Source: Planctomycetota bacterium (GTDB lineage: Bacteria > Planctomycetota > PLA2 > JAEUHO01). Taken from it: DNA of 64,000 nt. Positions 17,254 through 26,781 of this stretch are shown piece by piece (positions within the stretch are counted from its first letter, which is position 1; the number at the start of each line of letters is the position of its first letter). The DNA lies in the NCBI GenBank assembly GCA_028281445.1, contig JANQJW010000056.1, positions 62,001 to 126,000 on the forward strand, written 5' to 3'. Below the pieces are notes generated by a model. The model was not told where the DNA came from. It was given only the letters and a program-made list of their open reading frames with translations, and searched no databases. Position numbers and translations under genes: made by a program.

Positions 17254-18567
17254 TCAGTGCCTGCGCGTCTTGCGCTTCTTGGCCTTCTTCTTCGCCTTCT
17301 TCTTCGCCTTCTTCGTGAGCTTGCGCTTCGTCTTCTTCTTGGCCGGTTTGCGCGCCTTCGTCGGCTTGCGCTTGGTCTTCTTCTTCGCCGGCTTGCGCTT
17401 CGTCTTCTTCTTCGGCGCGGGACGGCGACGCGTCGTCTTCTTGCGCGCCGTCTTCTTCTTCCGCGCAGTGGCCTTCTTCTTCGCGAGCGCCTTCTTCTTG
17501 GCGGCCGCGGCCTTCTTCTTCGCCGCCGCCTTCTTCTTTGCGAGCATCGCCTTCTTCTTGGCGGCAGCCTTCTTCTTGGCGACGGCCGCCTTCTTCTTCG
17601 CGATGGCGGCCTTCTTCTTGGCAGCGGCGGCCTTCTTCTTCGCGGCCGCAGCCTTCTTCTTCGCGATCGCGGCGGCCTTCTTCTTGGCGGCCGCAGCCTT
17701 CTTCTTCGCGATCGCCTCTTCCTTGCGGCGCTTCATCTCGAGCTGGCGCAGACGCTTGGCTTCTTCGCGCTCGCGCTTCTTGCGTTCGCGCTCATCGGCC
17801 TTGCGCTGGCGCTCCTCTTCGAGCTTGCGACGCTTCTCCTCGGCCTTCTTGCGCGCTTCCTCGCGCTTGCGTTCCTGCTCACGAATAACGAGCTCGCGCG
17901 CCTTGACGCGTACCAGCAGCTTGCAGAACGGGTGCTTCGGGTCGAAGTCCTCTTCGTAGAGGTGCGCCGCGTTGCCCATGAGCCAGGCGAACCGGAAGCG
18001 GTCCTTGCCCTTGATCTGGCGCTCGAGCGCAAGGCGGATGCGCTCGCGCGTGGTGCTGCGGGGCAGCATGCCCAGCCGCCGCAGGAGATGCTCTTCCAGG
18101 GGTCCGAAGGCGAGATACTTCTCCCCTACCGCGATCTGGTAGACGAGCGCAGCCGCACCGCCGGGAATGTTGGGCAGGTGCTTGATGAAGTCGCGCTGCT
18201 CCTCCGGAACGATGTCGCGCACGGGCTCGAGGTCGAGGCCGTGCGAACCGTCCCAGACATCCTGCATCGCCATGCGCAGGTTCCAGGCCGCCTCGCGCCT
18301 GCGCTCGGCAGGCACGTGGGGCTTGAGGATCGCCTCGAGCTCGTAGAGCGGGCTCACGCGCGCCTCGTTGAAGTCGAGGAAGGTCTCGGAGATGGCCTGC
18401 ACGACGGCCTTCGCGCCGTCGATACCGGCGTAGTCGGCCATGACCGCCACGATCAGGTGATCGAGCAGCGGGTCATCGATCGACTCCAGCAACGGAGCCG
18501 GACCATAGAGCTTCTCGAGGATGTTGAGCACCTCGGCGATCGAGGGCTTCTTAGCCTTTGCTGCCAT
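17254..18567 (-). CDS. EndoIII-like (HhH-GPD) domain lacking catalytic residues, fused to a histone-H1-like tail
   Basis: A 437-aa protein in three parts. Residues 1-225 resemble the helical DNA glycosylase fold of endonuclease III: the pattern DPLLDHLIVAVMADYAG, a later DLEPVRDIVPEEQRDFIKH, and LPNIPGGAAALVYQIA, which aligns with the helix-hairpin-helix LPGVGRKTA. The catalytic Lys is missing from that hairpin and the following VDTHV Asp motif is replaced by FGPLEEHLL. With a single Cys (about 215) it cannot hold the 4Fe-4S cluster. Residues 228-285 are a charged coiled coil. Residues 286-437 are repeats of KKKAAA, ending in KKAKKKAKK-type clusters like histone H1 tails. It is probably a DNA-binding structural protein. 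It lies between rpsP and maf. Confidence 0.75.
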   Translation of the reverse strand: MAAKAKKPSIAEVLNILEKLYGPAPLLESIDDPLLDHLIVAVMADYAGIDGAKAVVQAISETFLDFNEARVSPLYELEAILKPHVPAERRREAAWNLRMAMQDVWDGSHGLDLEPVRDIVPEEQRDFIKHLPNIPGGAAALVYQIAVGEKYLAFGPLEEHLLRRLGMLPRSTTRERIRLALERQIKGKDRFRFAWLMGNAAHLYEEDFDPKHPFCKLLVRVKARELVIREQERKREEARKKAEEKRRKLEEERQRKADERERKKREREEAKRLRQLEMKRRKEEAIAKKKAAAAKKKAAAIAKKKAAAAKKKAAAAKKKAAIAKKKAAVAKKKAAAKKKAMLAKKKAAAKKKAAAAKKKALAKKKATARKKKTARKKTTRRRPAPKKKTKRKPAKKKTKRKPTKARKPAKKKTKRKLTKKAKKKAKKKAKKRKTRRH

Positions 18568-18628
18568 CAACGAATCTCGCGGAACGGGGGATGAAGGGGG
18601 AAGAAGGAAGAGCGGGCGGGCGCGTGCG

Positions 18629-18919
18629 CTACGACGTCTTGGTCTTCTTCTTCTTGCGCTTCTTGCGCGGGACCTCGATGCCCCGCTTCTTCAGGAAGCT
18701 CCCTACCGTCTCGGAGACCGCCGCGCCCTGGCTCAGCCAGTAGCGGATGCGCTCTTCGTCGAGGGTGACCTTCTTCTCGTCGTCCTCGATGAGCGGGTCG
18801 TAGTGGCCTAGCTGCTCGATGGGCGGGCCGTCCCGGCGGGTGCGTCGGTCGAAAACGCCGACGCGGTAGTGCGGCCGGTTGCGGCGGCCCTGACGGGACA
18901 GGCGAATCACAGTTGCCAT
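18629..18919 (-). CDS. rpsP: 30S ribosomal protein S16
   Basis: A 96-aa protein starting MATVIRLSRQGRRNRPHYRV, the canonical S16 N-terminus. It continues with VFDRRTRRDGPPIEQLGHYDP, then IRYWLSQGAAVSETVGSFLKK. The C-terminus has a short extra Lys-rich tail (RKKRKKKKTKTS). The start ATG is at 18917-18919; an upstream open stretch has no similarity. It lies downstream of ffh on the same strand with a 56-nt gap, the common ffh-rpsP order. Confidence 0.97.
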   Translation of the reverse strand: MATVIRLSRQGRRNRPHYRVGVFDRRTRRDGPPIEQLGHYDPLIEDDEKKVTLDEERIRYWLSQGAAVSETVGSFLKKRGIEVPRKKRKKKKTKTS

Positions 18920-18975
18920 GTTTTGTTGTTCCTCTTCGCTATGCGCCCGGCATGCGGGCACGGGTGTAGCGACTT

Positions 18976-20379
18976 CTACCTTCGAAACCAACCCTTGATG
19001 TCGGTGCCGTCGCGCTTGTGCTTCTTCAAGCGCTTGGCCTTCCTTCGATTCATTGCCTTCTCGGCCATGCGACCCATGAGCCCCTGGTTCTTGAGCTGCT
19101 TGACCTGCTTGTTCATCTCTTTGTGGGCCTTGATGACCTCGCCCACTGTGTTGACCGAGGTGCCCGAGCCGCGCGCGATGCGATGGCGGCGCTGCATGTG
19201 GATCACCTTGGGGTCGGACCGCTCCTCGGGGGTCATCGACTGGATGACCGCCACCATCCGCCGCATGTCCTGGTCTTGCGGCATCTGGTCCATCTGGTCC
19301 TGCGAGAGATCCGCGGTCCCCGGCAGCTTGCTCAGGAGGTCCTTCATGCTGCCCATCTTCAGGACGGCCTCGAACTGGTCCCTCATGTCGTCGAGCGTGA
19401 AACGCGACATGAAGAGCCGCTCGGCGGCTTCTTCGGCCTTCTCCTGGTCGACGACCTCCTGGGCCTGCTCCACGAGGCTGACCACGTCGCCCATGCCGAG
19501 GATGCGCTGGGCCATGCGCTCGGGGACGAACTTCTCGAGCTTGTCGAGCTTCTCGCCGACACCGACGTAGCGGATCGGCTTGCCCGTCACCTCGCGGATC
19601 GAGAGCGCCGCACCCCCACGCGCGTCACCGTCGGCCTTCGTGAGCACGACGCCCGACACGTCGAGGCGCTGGTTGAACTCCACGGCGCTCGTTACGGCGT
19701 CCTGACCGAGCATGGCATCGACGACGAGCCAGATCTCCTGGGGATTGGCCTTGTCGCGGATGTCCTCCAACTCGTCCATGAGCTGGTCGTCGATGTGCAG
19801 GCGGCCGGCCGTATCGAGGAGCACGACGTCACAGCCGAGCTCCGTCGCCTTCTTCATCGCCCGCCGGCAGATCTTGGGCGGACGCCCGCCGTCTTCGAAG
19901 TAGACGGGCACGTCGATCTGCCGGCCGAGCACCTTGAGCTGCTCGATCGCAGCGGGGCGCTGCACGTCGGCGGCGACCATCAACGGGTTCTTGCCCTCGC
20001 GCTTCTTCAGGAAGCGCGCCAGCTTCGCGGTGGTGGTCGTCTTACCCGTACCCTGCAGACCAACCATCATGATCACGGTCGGACCGCGGTCGCTCCATCG
20101 GATACGCGTCTCTTCGCCGCCGATGAGCGTCGTGATCTCGTCCTGCACGACCTTGACGAACTGGTCGGCGGGCCGGACGCCGCGGATGGTCTCGATGCCG
20201 AGCGCCTTTTCGCGGACCTCGTCGACGAAGCGCCGGACGACCTTCAGGTTGACGTCCGCCTCGAGGAGGGCCTTGCGGACCTCCTTGATCCCCTCGTCGA
20301 TGTTCTTCTCGGTCAGACGGCCGGAGCGGCCGAGACCGGAGAAGATGCTCGAAAAGCGTTGGGCGATGGCGTCGAACAA
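18976..20379 (-). CDS. ffh: Signal recognition particle protein
   Basis: A 467-aa SRP54 GTPase that binds signal sequences of nascent membrane proteins with 4.5S RNA. The N domain (FDAIAQRFSSIFSGLG) is followed by the G domain with GLQGTGKTTTTAKLA (P-loop), LLDTAGRLHIDD, VLTKADGDARGG and GVGEKLDKL. The M domain then has the RNA-binding GSGTSVNTVGEVIKAHKEM block (usual SGSG) and a methionine-containing C-terminus. The start is a TTG at 20377-20379. It is followed by rpsP and preceded by murA. Confidence 0.97.
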   Translation of the reverse strand: MFDAIAQRFSSIFSGLGRSGRLTEKNIDEGIKEVRKALLEADVNLKVVRRFVDEVREKALGIETIRGVRPADQFVKVVQDEITTLIGGEETRIRWSDRGPTVIMMVGLQGTGKTTTTAKLARFLKKREGKNPLMVAADVQRPAAIEQLKVLGRQIDVPVYFEDGGRPPKICRRAMKKATELGCDVVLLDTAGRLHIDDQLMDELEDIRDKANPQEIWLVVDAMLGQDAVTSAVEFNQRLDVSGVVLTKADGDARGGAALSIREVTGKPIRYVGVGEKLDKLEKFVPERMAQRILGMGDVVSLVEQAQEVVDQEKAEEAAERLFMSRFTLDDMRDQFEAVLKMGSMKDLLSKLPGTADLSQDQMDQMPQDQDMRRMVAVIQSMTPEERSDPKVIHMQRRHRIARGSGTSVNTVGEVIKAHKEMNKQVKQLKNQGLMGRMAEKAMNRRKAKRLKKHKRDGTDIKGWFRR

Positions 20380-20496
20380 GGAGGACCGTCCTCAATGGGC
20401 AGGGGAACCGGCTCCGCACCCCTTGGGGCGCAGAACGGCGAGAATCGCGCATTGAACCACCGCCATCCGAGGCGGGAGAGCCTTTGCGGGGCGCTC

Positions 20497-21798
20497 CTAC
20501 GGGCTCAGGGCTCCCGCGGGCTCGCGGGCGGGATTCTCCCGCCGGATCCGGGCCCCGAGCGCCCCCAGCTTCTCCTCGATGCGCTCGTAGCCGCGATCGA
20601 TGTGGTAGACGCGCTCGACCGTCGTCGTGCCCCGGGCAGCCAGGCCCGCCACGACAAGCGCCGCCGAGGCCCGCAGGTCCGACGCCATGACCGGGCAGCC
20701 GGAGAGGTGGTCCACGCCCTGGACGATGGCCGTGGGCCCTTCCTTGCGAATGTGGGCGCCCATGCGCTGGAGCTCCGAGATGTGGATGAAGCGCTCGGGG
20801 TAGATCTTCTCGGTCACGAAGGAGTTCCCCGCTGCCACCGACAAGAGGGTCATGAACTGCGCCTGGAGATCGGTGGGGAAACCCGGGTAGGGCAGCGTCA
20901 CGATGTCCAGGGGCTTGGGGCGGCCGCCGGGTCGGACGCGCAGGGCGTCCTCGTCGGGCCGCTCCACCGACACGCCCATCCGCGCCAGCACGGCGAGCGG
21001 GGCGGTCATCGTGCCCGGGTCCACGCCGCGCACGGTCACGTCGCCCTCGGTCATCGCCGCCGCACACAGCAGAGTGCCCGCCTCGATGCGGTCCGAGATC
21101 ACGCGGTAGCGACATCCGGTCAGGCGCTCCACGCCGCGAACGTGGAGTGTGGGGCTGCCGATCCCCTCGATCTTCGCCCCCATCGCCACGAGGAAGCGCG
21201 CCAGGTCCACGACCTCGGGCTCGCACGCCGCACTCTGGATCACCGTGGTGCCGGGCGACAGGACCGCGGCACTGAGCACGTTCGCCGTCCCGGTCACGGT
21301 CGGACCGAACGGGCCGCCCAGGTACACGTCCCCGCCGCCGGTGAGGCCGGAGCCGTCGGCAGCGATGTAGCCGTCGGCGACCTCGACCCGCGCGCCGAGC
21401 GCGCGCATACCGCCCAGGTGGAGATCCACCGGCCGCGGGCCGATGACGCAACCACCAGGGAAGCTGACCTCGGCGCGACGCCGGCGTCCGAGCAGCGGGC
21501 CCAGGACACAGATGGAGGCCCGCATCGTCTTGACCAGCTCGTAGGGGGCGCGAACGCGGTCCGGGTCCGTGACCTCGGTGCGAATCGTGCCGTCCTCGAG
21601 GCGCTCGGCCTCGACGCCGAGCTCGCCCAGGATCCGCATCATCGTGCGGATGTCGCGGAGGTCGGGGACCCCCTCGAAGTGGCAGGGGCCGTCGGCCAGG
21701 ATGGAGGCCGCGAGGAGCGGCAGGGCGGCGTTCTTGGCGCCGGAGACGGTGACCTCTCCGCGCAGGGGCACGCCCCCCTCGATGACGAATTGATCCAT
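20497..21798 (-). CDS. murA: UDP-N-acetylglucosamine 1-carboxyvinyltransferase
   Basis: A 433-aa enzyme that transfers enolpyruvate from PEP to UDP-GlcNAc, the first committed step of peptidoglycan synthesis. It starts at the ATG of 21796-21798 (MDQFVIEGG) and shows [16 protein letters not shown] and the active-site loop [13 protein letters not shown]. That loop keeps the Cys that fosfomycin alkylates. [15 protein letters not shown] and [15 protein letters not shown] occur further on. The frame is open upstream, but that part is antisense to the TPR-alphaCTD gene. Its presence argues for a peptidoglycan wall. It is first in the minus-strand run that continues into ffh. Confidence 0.97.
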   Translation of the reverse strand: MDQFVIEGGVPLRGEVTVSGAKNAALPLLAASILADGPCHFEGVPDLRDIRTMMRILGELGVEAERLEDGTIRTEVTDPDRVRAPYELVKTMRASICVLGPLLGRRRRAEVSFPGGCVIGPRPVDLHLGGMRALGARVEVADGYIAADGSGLTGGGDVYLGGPFGPTVTGTANVLSAAVLSPGTTVIQSAACEPEVVDLARFLVAMGAKIEGIGSPTLHVRGVERLTGCRYRVISDRIEAGTLLCAAAMTEGDVTVRGVDPGTMTAPLAVLARMGVSVERPDEDALRVRPGGRPKPLDIVTLPYPGFPTDLQAQFMTLLSVAAGNSFVTEKIYPERFIHISELQRMGAHIRKEGPTAIVQGVDHLSGCPVMASDLRASAALVVAGLAARGTTTVERVYHIDRGYERIEEKLGALGARIRRENPAREPAGALSP

Positions 21799-21964
21799 GA
21801 GCCGCCTTTCGAGGCCCCGCCGCCGTAGACAACAGGATGCTAGCGGGCCTCTACCCCCTTGGATCGGCCGGGGGCGGCCGCGGGCGCACGCGCACCGGCT
21901 TTGTGGTGCTCGGAATCCAGCTATTCTCAGGGGTTCCGCCGCCTTTCCCCCCAAGGAGTCGTCG

Positions 21965-23347
21965 ATGTCCCTGAGCATGACCGCTGGCGATGCGTCCACG
22001 TTCCTCGACGCCGTCTCGTTCAACGCGGACGAGCTGAGAGCCGCCAAGATCGCAATCCATGAGTCCGCGGAGTTCCGCTCCGCCCTCAAGGACGCGCTCG
22101 ATTCCCTGCCGTCGGAAGCGGAGGGCAAGGACGCTCTCCGCCGTGCGACGGCGCTGTATCTGCTCTCCCACCCCAAGGCTTCCCTGTCGAGCCTCGGCGA
22201 GAACGGTGACGCGCCCCAGGCGGTCCTGCTGCGCGGCCTGACGGCCCTGGAACTCGGCGATCCGCAGACGGCCTCCTCGGCCTTCGCATCCTTGGTCGGC
22301 ACGGACATGGAAGGCGAGAGCTTCCTCATGCTGCTTGCCACCGCGTCGGCGCTCGCCGGCGACACGGCCATGGCACAGAAGGCTGCCGCCAAGCTGCCCG
22401 AAGGTGCCGACGCGCTCTACGCCGAGGGTATCGCGCTCGAGTCCGACGGCGAGTACGACGAAGCGCGCCGCAAGTACGAAGAGGCCATCGCCAGCGATGC
22501 CAACCACGCGCGCGCGTTGTTCCGGCTCGCACTGCGCTACGACACGGAGGGCGACGACGAGAAGGCGATGGAGCTCTACAACCGCTGCATCGCGCTCAAC
22601 CCGACGCACGTGAACGCGCTCCAGAATCTCGCGCTGCTCTACGAAGACCACGGTCGCTACTCGGAAGCCGAGGCGTGCTACCGCCGCGTGCTCGCCGGCG
22701 ATCCCAACCACGCCCGCGCCCGCATCGGCATCAAGGACGTGGCCGCTTCGCTGAACATGTACTACGACGAGGACCACGAGCGCCGCGAGGATCGCCGCGC
22801 CCAGGTCCTGCGTACGCCGATCTCCGAGTTCGAGCTGTCCGTGCGCTCGCGCAACTGCCTGGCCAAGATGAGCATCGGGACGCTCGGCGATCTCGTTCGC
22901 AAGACGGAGCAGGAGCTGCTCGCCTACAAGAACTTCGGCGAGACCTCGCTGCAGGAAATCAAGGACATCCTCGCGCAGAAGGGGCTTCGTCTCGGCATGT
23001 CGGGCTCGGACGACGCGCCGCTCTACACGCAATCGCGCCAGCAGGCCGAGGCCCAGCTCGACGCGCTCTTCGGAGCACCGGCCGCCGCGGCGCCGGGCCC
23101 CATCGGCGGCCCGGCCGCCCCCGGCGCAACGGGCGGCGGTGTCGATCCGCTGGAGATCCCGATCGAGCAGCTCGACCTCTCGATCCGTGCGCGCCGTTGC
23201 ATGGAGAACCTCGAGATCCACACGGTGGGCGACCTCGTGCGCCACACCGAAGCGGAGCTCCTCGCATCGAAGAACTTCGGTCAGACCTCACTGAACGAGG
23301 TGCGCCGCAAGCTCGATTCGATGGGCATGTCCCTCCGGCGCAAGTAG
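21965..23347 (+). CDS. TPR protein with two RNA polymerase alpha-CTD-like domains
   Basis: A 460-aa soluble protein starting at an ATG preceded by AAGGAG. Residues about 130-270 form TPR-like helical repeats ([60 protein letters not shown]). Two copies of the alpha-CTD fold follow. The first has [19 protein letters not shown]...[16 protein letters not shown]. The second has [19 protein letters not shown]...[16 protein letters not shown]. They are separated by an Ala/Pro/Gly linker. In RNA polymerase alpha this domain binds UP-element DNA and activators. Planctomycete genomes are known for such TPR-alphaCTD proteins, but their job is not settled. It is divergent from murA. Confidence 0.85.
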   Translation: MSLSMTAGDASTFLDAVSFNADELRAAKIAIHESAEFRSALKDALDSLPSEAEGKDALRRATALYLLSHPKASLSSLGENGDAPQAVLLRGLTALELGDPQTASSAFASLVGTDMEGESFLMLLATASALAGDTAMAQKAAAKLPEGADALYAEGIALESDGEYDEARRKYEEAIASDANHARALFRLALRYDTEGDDEKAMELYNRCIALNPTHVNALQNLALLYEDHGRYSEAEACYRRVLAGDPNHARARIGIKDVAASLNMYYDEDHERREDRRAQVLRTPISEFELSVRSRNCLAKMSIGTLGDLVRKTEQELLAYKNFGETSLQEIKDILAQKGLRLGMSGSDDAPLYTQSRQQAEAQLDALFGAPAAAAPGPIGGPAAPGATGGGVDPLEIPIEQLDLSIRARRCMENLEIHTVGDLVRHTEAELLASKNFGQTSLNEVRRKLDSMGMSLRRK

Positions 23348-23382
23348 CACCGCCACGCAAGCGGCCTGCGCTAGGGCTTGGG

Positions 23383-23454
23383 CTGTAGGGAGGGGGCGTT
23401 GTGCCCTCCGCGCCAACCGCGGTCCGCGGGGGCACACAAGGTGCCCCCCTACAG
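23383..23454. repeat. Intergenic palindromic repeat, family A (copy 3)
   Basis: CTGTAGGG at the left and CCCTACAG at the right enclose two inverted GGGCACAAGG-type arms around CGCGCCAACCGCGGTCCGCG. It lies just after the TPR-alphaCTD stop and ends about 45 nt before the next start. The structure and spacer resemble copy 2. Confidence 0.75.
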
Positions 23455-23497
23455 CAACCGACCGCCGCTCGCCGCATTTGCGTACCATGCGGCCGGA

Positions 23498-24268
23498 ATG
23501 GAGCCGGAGCCGCAGTACTACATCCTGCAGGGCGAGAACGTGCAGGGGCCGTATGCGCTGTCGAAGGTGCGCGCCTACATCGAGCAGGGGCGCGTTCGCG
23601 CGAACATGAAGTTCTCGCGCGACGGCGGCGACTGGGTACGGGGGCGCGAGTGTCCCGAGCTCTTCCCCAGCGCGAAGCCCGGGCCGAGCCCTGCGCCTGC
23701 TGCGCCCGCCCCGTCACCGAACAAGGCGCCCGCCCCGAGCCGAAGCCGGGAGCGTTCCGCCGCACCGCCTCGGGAAGCGCGGCAAGGTCGCAGGAGTCGT
23801 CGCCCTACGCGGCGTCACATGCCCTCGAGCGTACTGTCGATCTCGGTGCTCGACTTCGTGCGTTCATTGCTGGCGTTGATCGCCGGCATCATCGTGATGG
23901 CACTCGTCTCCCACATCGAGTCGCAGATGCCGCTCGCCAGACTCCTGGAGGACGCGGAGAGCTACGCGGAGATGGAAGACGCACTCAACACGGTGCGTCT
24001 GATCGGCTACCTCGGCTTTCTCCTGGCGGCCTTGTACCTGCTGCTCGGCATCTGGATCCGCAGCGGCCAGCCCGCGGCCCGGGGCATGCAGTTCCTGGTG
24101 ACCGGTCTGTCCCTCGCCTACGCGGCCTACGCTCTCCTGAACGAAGCCGCGGCCAAGAGCTCGATCCTGGGCATCGCGATCGACGTCCTGATCCTGATCC
24201 TGCTCTGCGGATCGGACACGAGCGCCTTCTTCAGCGGCCGGGAGCCAAGGCGTCGCGGCAGACGGTAG
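23498..24268 (+). CDS. GYF-like domain membrane protein
   Basis: A 256-aa protein. Residues 5-55 (YYILQGENVQGPYALSKVRA...DGGDWVRGRECPEL) match the GYF_2 type domain, in which the protein reads 'xxGPxxxxxLxxxxxxG.I...W..v'. A Pro/Ala/Arg-rich linker follows, then three or four membrane spans from about residue 120 (FVRSLLALIAGIIVMAL, LIGYLGFLLAALYLLLGIW, and two more). GYF_2 domains probably bind peptides. Here the domain would be cytoplasmic, in front of a membrane anchor. No enzyme motif is seen. The gene ends just before repeat B1. Confidence 0.72.
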   Translation: MEPEPQYYILQGENVQGPYALSKVRAYIEQGRVRANMKFSRDGGDWVRGRECPELFPSAKPGPSPAPAAPAPSPNKAPAPSRSRERSAAPPREARQGRRSRRPTRRHMPSSVLSISVLDFVRSLLALIAGIIVMALVSHIESQMPLARLLEDAESYAEMEDALNTVRLIGYLGFLLAALYLLLGIWIRSGQPAARGMQFLVTGLSLAYAAYALLNEAAAKSSILGIAIDVLILILLCGSDTSAFFSGREPRRRGRR

Positions 24269-24304
24269 CCGATTCGCAAGCCGCGAGCGCGGGAGGTCCC
24301 GCGG

Positions 24305-24343
24305 TGTAGGGGCGACCCGAGCGAAGCGAGTGGTCGGCCCCTA
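24305..24343. repeat. Intergenic repeat, family B (copy 1)
   Basis: TGTAGGGGCGACCCGAGCG followed by AAGCGAGTGGTCGGCCCCTA, an imperfect palindrome. It lies between two convergent genes and supplies the stop codon of the MoxR gene. A near-identical copy occurs at 27454-27494 and an inverted variant at 27376-27420. Confidence 0.72.
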
Positions 24344-25363
24344 GTGATCGATCGCGGCGAGGACGCGTTCGACCTCTTCAGGCAGCTCCGAGAGATCGTG
24401 GAGCACATCGGCGACGAGCGCGTCCCCGGTCAGGCCGCGCGCCTCGGCTTCGAACGACGGCAGGAGTCGGTGGCGTAGCGCGGGCTTGAGCGCCCACGCG
24501 ATGTCTTCCGGAACGACGTAGTGGCGTCCCGCACGGAGCGCGGCAACGCGCGCGACGCGGCAGATCGCCTCGCCCCCGCGCGGGCTCGCGCCAAGGCGCA
24601 AATTGCGCCGGGCCGAGTCCGTGCCCGATGCGGAGCCGGGATCCGTGGCGCGGATGACGCGCGCCACCTGGCGGAGGAGCGGCTCGGGGATGTCCACGGT
24701 TCGGACCTCGGCGAGCAGCGCATCCAGCTCGCTGCCGCTGACGACGGACTCGGGCAGGACGGGCTCCGCTTCCGTCGTGCGCTCGAAGACCTTGACCAGT
24801 GACGCCTCGTCCGGCGAGGGCACCAGGATCTTCAACAGGAAGCGATCCAGCTGCGCTTCCGGCAACGGGAACGTGCCCTCCATCTCGACGGGGTTCTGTG
24901 TCGCGAGCACCGTGAACGGCAGAGGCAGATCGTGACGTTCGGTCCCCGAAGAAACCGTGCGCTCGGCCATCGCCTCGATCAGCGCGGACTGCGTGCGCGG
25001 CGTGGCGCGGTTGACCTCGTCGGCGAGCACGATGTTGCCGAACAGGGGCCCTTCGCGGAACTCGAAGCGGCGTCCCTCCGGTCCCTCGACGAGCACCTCG
25101 GTGCCGGTGATGTCGGCCGGCAGGAGATCGGGTGTGAACTGGATGCGCGAGAATCGGATGCTGCTCGCAGCAGCGATCGACTTGACCAGCAGCGTCTTGG
25201 CGACGCCGGGCGGTCCCTCCAGCAGGCCGTGCCCGCCGGCGAGCAGACACGCGACGGCCTCGCGGATGACGGGTGCCTGGCCGAAGACCGTCCCGCCGAC
25301 GGCCTCTTCGAGCGCACGGATGCGTGCGGCGGCGGGGGACGTCTTGGATGCGGATTCGGCCAT
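24341..25363 (-). CDS. MoxR-family AAA+ ATPase
   Basis: A 340-aa ATPase with Walker A LLEGPPGVAKTLLVK, Walker B NIVLADEVNRATPRTQSALIEAM (the MoxR signature), sensor region VLATQNPVEMEGTFPLPEAQLDRF, and a C-terminal helical lid. MoxR proteins act as chaperone-like ATPases that assemble or activate partner proteins, often next to DUF58 and vWA genes. No such partner is visible here, since the next gene is asnS. The ATG at 25361-25363 starts the protein. The stop codon lies inside repeat B1. Confidence 0.92.
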   Translation of the reverse strand: MAESASKTSPAAARIRALEEAVGGTVFGQAPVIREAVACLLAGGHGLLEGPPGVAKTLLVKSIAAASSIRFSRIQFTPDLLPADITGTEVLVEGPEGRRFEFREGPLFGNIVLADEVNRATPRTQSALIEAMAERTVSSGTERHDLPLPFTVLATQNPVEMEGTFPLPEAQLDRFLLKILVPSPDEASLVKVFERTTEAEPVLPESVVSGSELDALLAEVRTVDIPEPLLRQVARVIRATDPGSASGTDSARRNLRLGASPRGGEAICRVARVAALRAGRHYVVPEDIAWALKPALRHRLLPSFEAEARGLTGDALVADVLHDLSELPEEVERVLAAIDH

Positions 25364-25416
25364 GGCGGTCACTCTACCTGCCAGCCAACGTGGCCGCGCG
25401 GGTTGGGTTCGCGTTG

Positions 25417-26718
25417 CTAGGGGTACGTACGTGCCATCGTGCGTGCAAACGGCGCGGCTTCGCGCACGTGTTTGAGATCGCCGAGCCATGCGACCACACG
25501 TTCCAGGCCCATGCCGAAGCCGGCACTCGGGCACGCGCCGTACCGCCGCAGGTCGAGGTACCACTCGTAGGCCTCCTGCGGCAGCCCCTCGTGTTCGATC
25601 TGCTCCAGCAGGTAGTCGATGTCGGGGCAACGCTCGCCGCCGCCGATGATCTCGCCGTAGCCCTCGGGCGCGATCATGTCGCAGCCGAGCACGACCTCGG
25701 GCCGCGCCGGGTCGCGCTGCATGTAGAACGCCTTGATCTTGGTCGGGAAGCGATGCACCAGGATTGGGCGGTCGTACTTGGCAGAGACCGCGTCTTCCTG
25801 CGGCGCGCCGAAATCCTCGCCCCACGGAATCTCCGCGTCCGTGCCCTTCAGCTCTTCGAGCGCGTCGTCGTAGCTGATACGCGGGAACGGCGGCACGCAC
25901 GTCTCGAGCTTGGAGATGTCACGGCCCAGGGTCTCGAGTTCGGTCTTGCAGTTCTCCAGCACGCGCTGGACGACATGGCCGATCATGCTCTCCATGACGT
26001 CCATGTCCTCGTCGAGATCGGCGAAGGCCATCTCGGGTTCGAGCATCCAGAACTCGGTGAGGTGCCTGCGCGTCTTGGACTTCTCGGCGCGGAAGGTCGG
26101 CCCGAAGCAGTAGACCTTGCCGAGTGCCTGGGCCGCCGCCTCCATGTGGAGCTGGCCGGTCTGTGAGAGATAGACCTTGTCGCCGAAGTACTCGACAGGG
26201 AACAGCGTCGCCGTGCCTTCGGCGGCGGCTGAGTTGAAGATCGGTGCGTCGACGCCGACGAAGCCGAGATCGTCGAGGTGGTCGCGGCATGCGCTGATGA
26301 TCTCGGCGCGCAGGCGCATCGCGGCGTGCGGGCGCGAGCTGCGCAGCCACAGGTGGCGGTTGTCCATCAGGAAGCCGGTGCCGTGGTCTTTCTTGCCGAG
26401 CGGGTACTCGCCGACGGCGGCGTGCAACACATGGAAGGACGTCGCGGTGATCTCGACACCGCCTACCTGGCGCTCGTCCTCGCGCACGGTCCCTCGGATG
26501 ACCACCGAGCTCTCGAGCGGTACGTGGCCGGCGGCCTCGAGGGCGTCGTCCTCGACGTTGCCCTTCTTCACGACGACCTGCACGAGCCCCGTGCCGTCGC
26601 GGATCTGGAGGAAGCGCAGCTTGGCGCCGGAGGAGCGTCGCTGCCGGACCCATCCGCAGAGGAGGACGTCCTCCCCCGCCTTCTGCGGCAGCTCGCTGAT
26701 CGTCGTGCGGTCCTTCAT
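25417..26718 (-). CDS. asnS: Asparaginyl-tRNA synthetase
   Basis: A 433-aa class IIb aminoacyl-tRNA synthetase. The N-terminal OB-fold (VLLCGWVRQRRSSGAKLRFLQIRDG) binds the anticodon. The catalytic core has the motif 2 region TFRAEKSKTRRHLTEFWMLEPEMAF and motif 3 FGMGLERVVAWL. The sequence LSQTGQLHMEAAAQALGKVYCFGPTFRAE is typical of AsnRS rather than AspRS. It starts at the ATG of 26716-26718 and is divergent from ruvA with a gap of about 60 nt. It ends about 50 nt before the MoxR start on the same strand. Confidence 0.95.
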   Translation of the reverse strand: MKDRTTISELPQKAGEDVLLCGWVRQRRSSGAKLRFLQIRDGTGLVQVVVKKGNVEDDALEAAGHVPLESSVVIRGTVREDERQVGGVEITATSFHVLHAAVGEYPLGKKDHGTGFLMDNRHLWLRSSRPHAAMRLRAEIISACRDHLDDLGFVGVDAPIFNSAAAEGTATLFPVEYFGDKVYLSQTGQLHMEAAAQALGKVYCFGPTFRAEKSKTRRHLTEFWMLEPEMAFADLDEDMDVMESMIGHVVQRVLENCKTELETLGRDISKLETCVPPFPRISYDDALEELKGTDAEIPWGEDFGAPQEDAVSAKYDRPILVHRFPTKIKAFYMQRDPARPEVVLGCDMIAPEGYGEIIGGGERCPDIDYLLEQIEHEGLPQEAYEWYLDLRRYGACPSAGFGMGLERVVAWLGDLKHVREAAPFARTMARTYP

Positions 26719-26781
26719 GGCGCCTGTTGTACGCGCCCAGCGCGACGACCGGCGTCCGAGTCCCGAGCGATACTCCGCGCG

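Noticed and set aside
17300..17740. KKKAAA-coding repeats as a CRISPR or DNA satellite
   Set aside because: Repeat units vary and stay in frame with a coding sequence; no spacers.
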